From assembly GCF_014860165.1 (NCBI RefSeq), contig NZ_JACZKG010000015.1, positions 1 to 64,000 on the forward strand: a DNA stretch of 64,000 nt, written 5' to 3'. The notes under the pieces are model-generated. The model searched no databases, had not been told where the DNA came from, and saw only the letters and a program-made list of their open reading frames with translations. Made by a program: the position numbers and the translations under genes. Source of the stretch: Devosia sp. Lineage in GTDB: Bacteria; Pseudomonadota; Alphaproteobacteria; Rhizobiales; Devosiaceae. Of this stretch, positions 58,805 to 64,000 are shown piece after piece. Position 1 is the stretch's first letter; the number at the start of each line of letters is the position of its first letter.

Positions 58805-60289
58805 CTATTCCATGCGCTCGGGGAGGTATTCGGCGCGTGCGAGGTTGCCGAAGCGCGTGAACTGCGCCTCAAAGCTCAGCTGCACGGTGCCGGTGGGGCC
58901 GTGGCGCTGCTTGGCGATGATGACTTCGGCCTTGCCGTGCACCTTTTCCATTTCCCCTTGCCAGGTCATGTGCTCTGGCGTGCCCTCTTTGGGCTCCTTG
59001 TTCTTGAGATAGTACTCTTCGCGATAAACGAAAAGCACCACGTCGGCGTCCTGCTCGATAGAGCCCGATTCGCGCAAGTCTGCCAGTTGCGGATGCTTGT
59101 CGTCGCGCGCTTCCACCTGACGCGACAGCTGGGATAGCGCCACAATGGGCACTTCCAGTTCCTTGGCCAGGGCCTTGAGCGTGGTGGTGATTTCGGTCAG
59201 CTCCTGCACGCGGTTCTGGCTCGAAGCCTTGGACGAGCCGCTCAGCAGTTGCAGGTAGTCGATGACCAGGAAATCCAGGCCCTTCTGCCGCTTCAGCCGT
59301 CGTGCACGGGCCGCCAGCTGCGCCACGCTGATGCCGCCGGTATCGTCGATATAGAGTGGCAGCTTGCTCATCATGTTGGAGACGTCGACCAGCTTGGAGA
59401 ACTGGCTGTCGTGGATGCGGCCACGCCGGATATCGGAAGAAGAAATCTCGGCCTGTTCTGCCAGAATTCGTGTCGCGAGCTGCTCGGAGCTCATTTCCAG
59501 GCTGAAGAAGCCAACAATGCCACCATTGACGGTCTTGTTGTGCCCGTCCGGCGTCACCTCCCCCTTCCAGGATTTGGCGACATTGAACGCGATATTGGTG
59601 GCCAGCGACGTCTTGCCCATGGCGGGGCGGCCGGCCAGGATGATCAAGTCCGACTTCTGCAACCCGCCCATCTGCCGGTCGAGGTCGTCAAGCAGCGTGG
59701 CGACACCCGAAAGGCCGCCATCGCGCTGATAGGCTTCGCCGGCCATCTGGATCGAGGCACTAAGGGCGCTGGAAAAATTCTGGAAACCGCCATCGTAGCG
59801 GCCTTTTTCGGCCAGCTGGAACAGCTCGCCTTCAACCTTCTCGATCTGCTTGACCGGCGTCATCTCGACGTCGGATTCATAGGCGACCTGCACCATTTCC
59901 TCGCCGACGAGGATCAGGTTGCGGCGGATGGCCAGATCGTAGATGGCCTGCCCGTAATCGGCCGCGTTGAGCACGGTGGTGGCTTCAGCCGCCAGTCGCG
60001 CCAGATATTGCGCCATGGTGACATCGGGCAGCAACTGGTCGGGCAGGTGGGTCTTGATCGTGGTCGGATCGGCCGATTTGCCGGCGCGGATGATCTTGCC
60101 CGCCAGCTCGTAGATATCGCGGTGGATGGGCTCGTAGAAATGCACCGGCTCGAGGAAATCGGACACCCGGTAGAAGGCGTCGTTGTTCAGCAGAATCGCG
60201 CCCAGCAGCGCCTGCTCCGCCTCAACGTTGTGAGGGGCCAGACGAAATGATTTGTCTTCGGCCGGATGGAGCCGCGCGATCTCTGCCAT
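58805..60289 (-). CDS. dnaB: Replicative DNA helicase DnaB
   Basis: The 494-residue protein has the N-terminal DnaB domain (about 25-125, PHNVEAEQALLGAILLNNDAF) and a RecA-like helicase domain with Walker A GRPAMGKTS (Ala instead of the usual Ser), Walker B LDFLVIDYLQLLSG and QNRVQELTEITTTLKALAKEL. Length is normal. It shares the operon with alr. The upstream region holds three TTAAC half-sites. Confidence 0.97.
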   Translation of the reverse strand: MAEIARLHPAEDKSFRLAPHNVEAEQALLGAILLNNDAFYRVSDFLEPVHFYEPIHRDIYELAGKIIRAGKSADPTTIKTHLPDQLLPDVTMAQYLARLAAEATTVLNAADYGQAIYDLAIRRNLILVGEEMVQVAYESDVEMTPVKQIEKVEGELFQLAEKGRYDGGFQNFSSALSASIQMAGEAYQRDGGLSGVATLLDDLDRQMGGLQKSDLIILAGRPAMGKTSLATNIAFNVAKSWKGEVTPDGHNKTVNGGIVGFFSLEMSSEQLATRILAEQAEISSSDIRRGRIHDSQFSKLVDVSNMMSKLPLYIDDTGGISVAQLAARARRLKRQKGLDFLVIDYLQLLSGSSKASSQNRVQELTEITTTLKALAKELEVPIVALSQLSRQVEARDDKHPQLADLRESGSIEQDADVVLFVYREEYYLKNKEPKEGTPEHMTWQGEMEKVHGKAEVIIAKQRHGPTGTVQLSFEAQFTRFGNLARAEYLPERME

Positions 60290-60475
60290 GATGCCTCTGG
60301 GAACCGTTAACCTTTCTTAACCACGCGACGCGGGCCAGAGTCTTGGCCTATCCGCCCGGTAGTTAACGTCAGCTGACCGGCCCCTGTGAACACTGTGGAC
60401 AACGGGGAATGTGACAGCCTGACCTTGCATGTCAGCAAGGCAGGAGAATGGCGCGAGTCGCCGGCTCACCCAAAC

Positions 60476-60502
60476 AAAAAAGGCCGGGCACAGGGCCCGG
60501 CC
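60476..60502 (-). terminator. Rho-independent terminator of rplI
   Basis: On the minus strand GGCCGGGC (60502-60495) pairs with GCCCGGCC (60489-60482), followed by a run of six T (60481-60476). It follows rplI, so dnaB is transcribed from its own promoter. Confidence 0.9.
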
Positions 60503-60526
60503 TCTTCAATCCAGTAACGGGATGGC

Positions 60527-61102
60527 TCAGACGGCTTCGTCGTCGAAGCGGTCGTCCTGGCGGGCATCCTGCTGGCCGGCAGCGAAGTCGCCTTCGACGT
60601 CGTCGTCATACTGGGTGACCGTGACGTCTTCACCGGCGCTCTGGCGCGCGGCCTCGTCGGTCGAGCGAGCGACGTTGACGGTGATCGACACGGCGACTTC
60701 GGCATGCAGGTTCAGCGCGACGGTGTGGACGCCAACCGACTTGATCGGATCGGCGAGGTCGACCTGCGAGCGCTGGATGGTGAAACCATCGGCGGCCAGG
60801 GCTTCCACGACGTCGCGCGAGGCGACCGAGCCGTAGAGCTGGCCGGTTTCGCCGGCCTGGCGGATGATCACGACTTCGCGGCCATTGAGGCCTTCGGCAA
60901 TGCCGGCAGCTTCGTTGCGGCGATCGTCGTTGCGCTTCTCGATGTGAGCGCGCTCGGCTTCGAACTTCTTGCGGTTGGCTTCGGTGGCGCGGAGCGCCTT
61001 GCCCTGCGGCAGCAGGTAGTTACGGGCGAACCCGTCCTTGACTGCAACTTCGTCGCCGATCGAGCCGGTACGGCCCACGCGCTCGAGGAGAATGACTTTC
61101 AT
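60527..61102 (-). CDS. rplI: 50S ribosomal protein L9
   Basis: The 191-residue protein has the L9 start [32 protein letters not shown], a long connecting helix and the C-terminal domain. A C-terminal acidic tail of about 30 residues (after VARSTDEA) makes it longer than the usual 148, as in related Rhizobiales. Confidence 0.97.
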   Translation of the reverse strand: MKVILLERVGRTGSIGDEVAVKDGFARNYLLPQGKALRATEANRKKFEAERAHIEKRNDDRRNEAAGIAEGLNGREVVIIRQAGETGQLYGSVASRDVVEALAADGFTIQRSQVDLADPIKSVGVHTVALNLHAEVAVSITVNVARSTDEAARQSAGEDVTVTQYDDDVEGDFAAGQQDARQDDRFDDEAV

Positions 61103-61222
61103 TTCGAAATTCCTTGTGGCTGTCCCGTCTCATGGACGGTTAGGAGAAGCGGACCATCCGCTTCCCCAGCGATTTTTTGCCTGAGGGGCATGGTGGTGTG
61201 GCGCGCTGCACCTCGTTCCACC

Positions 61223-61299
61223 GTCACCACCCGGCTTGTCCGGGTGGTCCATTCTTGGCTCCGAGCCCGTGGATTGCCCGGACAAGCCGGGCAATGACG
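61223..61299. repeat. Double palindrome of the CCGGCTTGTCCGG family, copy 2
   Basis: CCACCCGG-CTTGT-CCGGGTGG (61227-61247) and ATTGCCCGG-ACAAG-CCGGGCAAT (61273-61295) match copy 1 at 55496 nearly base for base. It lies between rpsR and rplI, inside what should be one ribosomal protein operon, in a gap of 215 bases. Confidence 0.85.
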
Positions 61300-61317
61300 A
61301 GTTGGGGCTATGCGAGC

Positions 61318-61572
61318 TTACTGCACGGCGTAGGGCATGATGCCGATGAAGCGGGCGCGCTTGATGGCCTGGGCCAGTTCACGCTGCTTCTTGGCCGAAA
61401 CGGCCGTGATGCGGCTCGGCACGATCTTGCCGCGCTCCGAAACGTAGCGGCTGAGCAGGCGCACGTCCTTGTAGTCGATCTTTGGCGCGCCTTCGCCCGA
61501 GAACGGGCAGGTCTTGCGGCGACGCTGGAACGGACGGCGGGCCTGGGCGGTGGTAAGGTCTTTGATTGCCAT
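61318..61572 (-). CDS. rpsR: 30S ribosomal protein S18
   Basis: The 84-residue protein has the S18 core [13 protein letters not shown] and [22 protein letters not shown], ending [14 protein letters not shown]. It starts 18 bases after rpsF and is co-transcribed with it. It binds 16S rRNA with S6. Confidence 0.97.
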   Translation of the reverse strand: MAIKDLTTAQARRPFQRRRKTCPFSGEGAPKIDYKDVRLLSRYVSERGKIVPSRITAVSAKKQRELAQAIKRARFIGIMPYAVQ

Positions 61573-61590
61573 AGCTTTTATGTCCTTGAA

Positions 61591-62010
61591 TTAGAAACGA
61601 CGCGGACGGCGTTCGCCGCCGAAGCCACCACGGTCGCCGCCGCGATCCGGACGCCCGCCTGCGCGGTCGCCATCACGGTCGTCGCGATCGCGCTTCTGCA
61701 TCATCGCCGACGGGCCTTCTTCCAGCTCGTCCACGCGGACGGTCATGAAGCGCAGGATGTCTTCGTTGATGCGCATCTGGCGTTCCATTTCGGCAACGGC
61801 CTGGGGCGCTGCGTCGATGTTCAGCAGGGTGTAGTGCGCCTTGCGGTTCTTGCGGATGCGGTAGGAGAGACCCTTGAGGCCCCAATATTCGTTCTTGGTA
61901 ACCTTGCCGCCGCCATTGGCGAGGACTTCGGTCAGCGCAGCGGTCAGTTCCTCGACCTGCTGCTGGGAAACGTCCTGGCGAGCCAGGTAGATATGTTCGT
62001 AGAGGGCCAT
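61591..62010 (-). CDS. rpsF: 30S ribosomal protein S6
   Basis: The 139-residue protein has the S6 fold ([37 protein letters not shown]) and an Arg/Gly/Asp-rich C-terminal tail (about 112-139) common in alphaproteobacteria. AAGGAAGG lies before the ATG at 62010; the open frame to 62040 is not S6-like. It heads the rpsF-rpsR-rplI group. Confidence 0.97.
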   Translation of the reverse strand: MALYEHIYLARQDVSQQQVEELTAALTEVLANGGGKVTKNEYWGLKGLSYRIRKNRKAHYTLLNIDAAPQAVAEMERQMRINEDILRFMTVRVDELEEGPSAMMQKRDRDDRDGDRAGGRPDRGGDRGGFGGERRPRRF

Positions 62011-62307
62011 GAATGCGCCTTCCTTCGTGGTTTCAAACACAGCAATGCCTGGCGCGGAGCCTCCTTGAAGCCGGAAAGGGCATCAAAGCAGTCTTGCAAA
62101 GAGCGGGAACACGGGAGGCCGGGCAATTGCCCTATTCATCGTTCATTCAAACGACAAACCCTCCGTTCAGCCCCCGGCCAAACGAATTGCTGGCGCGGCT
62201 ATAGGTCAAACTGCCGGCAAAGGCAAGCGCGAGCGGCAATTGATCTGGCGCAAGCCGCGAGGAGCAGGGCGCGTTAACATCGCGACACATCGCCGAAAGG
62301 ACGCCGA

Positions 62308-62511
62308 ATGGGCAAGATCAACGTCTCCTGGCACGAGGCCCACAAGATGCCGGACAACCCGTCCGAACAGCAGCGCGCCGAGTGGCACTACGGCCACGCG
62401 CTCAACTGCGGCTGCCGCAAGGTCACGCCATCCATTCAGGCCTTGCTCGACAGCCATGGCTACACGCTGCCGGCGGACGCGCCGGGTCTTGCATCTGGCG
62501 TACAGCACTGA
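62308..62511 (+). CDS. Small protein of unknown function (67 residues)
   Basis: It starts MGKINVSWHEAHKMPDNPS, has EQQRAEWHYGHALNCGCR with a Cys-Gly-Cys pair and several His, and looks soluble. AAAGGA stands before the ATG. It diverges from rpsF. I recognise no family, but the codon use and ribosome-binding site suggest a real gene. Confidence 0.65.
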   Translation: MGKINVSWHEAHKMPDNPSEQQRAEWHYGHALNCGCRKVTPSIQALLDSHGYTLPADAPGLASGVQH

Positions 62512-62589
62512 AGTCCTGCGCCCGGGTTTGGTCTGGCGAACGAAAGCCGGGCAGGTGGCACGCTAGCCCGGCTCACTGGTGCTGGTGGA

Positions 62590-62970
62590 TCAGTTCGGCT
62601 CGTCGCCGACGGCCAGGATATTGCCTTCGGAATCCTTGAACCAGGCGGCGTGGAACTGCCCCATCGTTGCGATGCCGTTGACGGTCTTGAGACCAGGCAT
62701 GTCGTAGTCCTCGAACTTCACGCCATGCCGGCGCAGGTCCTGCACTTCGGCCTCCACGTCGTCGGTGGCGAAGGACAGCAGCGTATTGGGCGCCTTGCCC
62801 GCATTGGGCGTGGGATACAGCAGGAAGCTGGTGCCGCCGCCGAGCTTGTACATGCAGCCCATCTCGTCTTCCATTGCCGGGGTGAGGCCGAGCTTGTCGC
62901 GATACCAGGATTTTGCACGGTTCATGTCTGCAGCCGGGATGGTTGCGTAGGCACGATGATCTGTGAGCAT
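62590..62970 (-). CDS. VOC family protein (glyoxalase-like)
   Basis: The 126-residue protein is one VOC domain: AYATIPAADMNRAKSWYRDKLGLTP, then GGGTSFLLYPTPNAG, a VEAEVQDLRRHGV helix, and AAWFKDSEGNILAVG with the C-terminal metal-site Glu replaced or shifted. Such proteins bind metals or small molecules; no specific function can be given. Confidence 0.85.
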   Translation of the reverse strand: MLTDHRAYATIPAADMNRAKSWYRDKLGLTPAMEDEMGCMYKLGGGTSFLLYPTPNAGKAPNTLLSFATDDVEAEVQDLRRHGVKFEDYDMPGLKTVNGIATMGQFHAAWFKDSEGNILAVGDEPN

Positions 62971-63049
62971 AACTTCCTCCCTTTCTGAGAGCCTGTCACA
63001 TCCGGGAAAATACGCCTCCGCCGGGCGCGTGTAAAACGCAAAGAGCCCT

Positions 63050-64000
63050 CTACCGGCCCATCATCCGACGTTCGATGAAGTCCATCGCATCCTCCACGCC
63101 GCGCTCGCTGCGGATGGCGGCTCCAAGCTCGGCAGCTCGCTGTCGCATGGTCGGTGCCTCCATGGCCCGAAACGCGCCGGCAAGGTCGTCCACAGTCATC
63201 TTGCGCTTGTCCAGCGCCGACGGACCGACGCCGAGCTCCGTGACGCGCCGTGCCCAGAATGGCTGGTCCCCAATGAATGGCACGATCGCGGTGGGCTTGC
63301 CGGCGCGCAAGGCCGCTCCCGTCGTTCCGGCGCCTCCATGATGCAGCGTTGCCTGCATCAGCGGAAACAGGCGGTCATGTGGTGCGCCGGCAATGAAGTG
63401 CATGTCTGCCAGCCCCTCCAGCCGTTGCAGGGCGCCACCCGCCGTGGCGATCAGCCCGCGCTTGCCCGCCTGCCGCAGGCCCTCGACCACCATTGCCGTC
63501 AATTGCTCGGGCGCCACACCCGGCATGCTGCCGAACCCGACATAGACGGGCGCGTCGCCTGCGGCGAGGAAAGCGGCTAGTTCTGCATCAGGCTTCCAGT
63601 CCAGGCTGTCGAGAAACCAGTAGCCGGTGACATCAACATCGGTCCCCCAGTCATCCGGCCTGGGCAGGACATGCTGGCTATAGGCGTAGAGGGTTCCGGT
63701 CAGAAGCGGCAGCGTCCCCTTCCTGGGCAGGCCGAGCGTGGTTTCGCGCCAGGCGCCGACCGTGCTCGAAAACAACGCATTGCCGCCATGGATCATCAAT
63801 GCATGGCTTGGCCGGTTGAGTGGCCCCAGATTGGCAAATGGCAGGATCGGCGTGGGGAAGGCTGCGGTTGGCGTGAAGCCGGGCAGGGGAGAGGCCAGCA
63901 GCCGCGCCGCCCCCAGTCTGGCCGCAATATGCGGCGCCCCCAGTGCCTTGGGGTGGTAGAGGATCGCGTCGGGCCTGAATTCGCTAGCCGCCGCCCATTC
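63050..64000 (-). CDS. Glycosyltransferase family 1 (UGT/MGT-like), 5' end beyond the window
   Basis: The open frame runs off the right edge; about 316 residues are visible. It is a GT-B glycosyltransferase of the macrolide/UDP-glucuronosyl type: PVYVGFGSMPG starts the C-terminal domain and HHGGAGTTGAALRAGKP is the nucleotide-sugar-binding motif. The N-terminal part includes DAILYHPKALGAPHIAARL. It would glycosylate a small molecule or lipid; the acceptor is unknown. Confidence 0.85.
   Translation of the reverse strand, partial: EWAAASEFRPDAILYHPKALGAPHIAARLGAARLLASPLPGFTPTAAFPTPILPFANLGPLNRPSHALMIHGGNALFSSTVGAWRETTLGLPRKGTLPLLTGTLYAYSQHVLPRPDDWGTDVDVTGYWFLDSLDWKPDAELAAFLAAGDAPVYVGFGSMPGVAPEQLTAMVVEGLRQAGKRGLIATAGGALQRLEGLADMHFIAGAPHDRLFPLMQATLHHGGAGTTGAALRAGKPTAIVPFIGDQPFWARRVTELGVGPSALDKRKMTVDDLAGAFRAMEAPTMRQRAAELGAAIRSERGVEDAMDFIERRMMGR

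Overview
The window reads as a high-GC alphaproteobacterial chromosome, most likely Hyphomicrobiales and possibly close to Devosia. This rests on gene order and repeats, not on a database search. The block rpsF-rpsR-rplI-dnaB-alr-radA-cvpA-purF (62010 down to 52483, minus strand) is a familiar Rhizobiales backbone. The glycerol operon has the Rhizobium-type glpR-D-S-T-P-Q-U-V layout. GTG and TTG starts are common. I count 61 protein genes (two cut by the window edges), one tRNA-Gln and two gene fragments.

Layout. 1-9531: the 3' part of putA, then a dipeptide-type ABC transporter (four ATPase/permease genes plus a GAF protein on minus; an XRE-cupin regulator and the binding protein on plus) and an M24 Xaa-Pro-type peptidase. 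Together these could import proline-containing peptides, cleave them and oxidise proline. 9552-15258: an acetyltransferase, a divergent pair of glycoside hydrolases (GH43-like and GH2), a GreA/GreB-like factor and a secreted protein. 15310-18711: a probable lipid-modification cluster (DUF2177, COG2907 flavoprotein, DUF1365, SDR). 18957-27445: the complete glycerol/glycerol-3-phosphate ABC transporter operon with GlpD and its repressor.

27446-30207 is the only clearly accessory stretch. It has a small host-attachment/cytochrome c operon, a frameshifted SDR stub joined to a phage tail-collar 3' end, a lower-GC DUF4145 gene and a tRNA-Gln. 30444-41519: exopolyphosphatase, rlmE, two tandem MFS exporters, guaB, der, a YfgM-like protein and guaA. 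41560-51731: membrane and envelope genes (DUF2339 giant protein, two tandem acyltransferases, TspO, MAPEG, CNNM/CorC) plus RsmB. 51731-62010: the housekeeping backbone. 62308-64000: small genes and a truncated glycosyltransferase.

Best leads: a palindromic repeat apparently inserted in frame into putA; complementary loss of motifs in the two glycerol ABC ATPases, predicting one catalytic and one dead ATP site; an 11-bp inverted repeat that includes the ribosome-binding site of the XRE-cupin gene; the SDR/tail-collar chimera near tRNA-Gln; and a repeat-filled gap between rpsR and rplI. I found no CRISPR array, rRNA, complete mobile element or recognisable defence operon.
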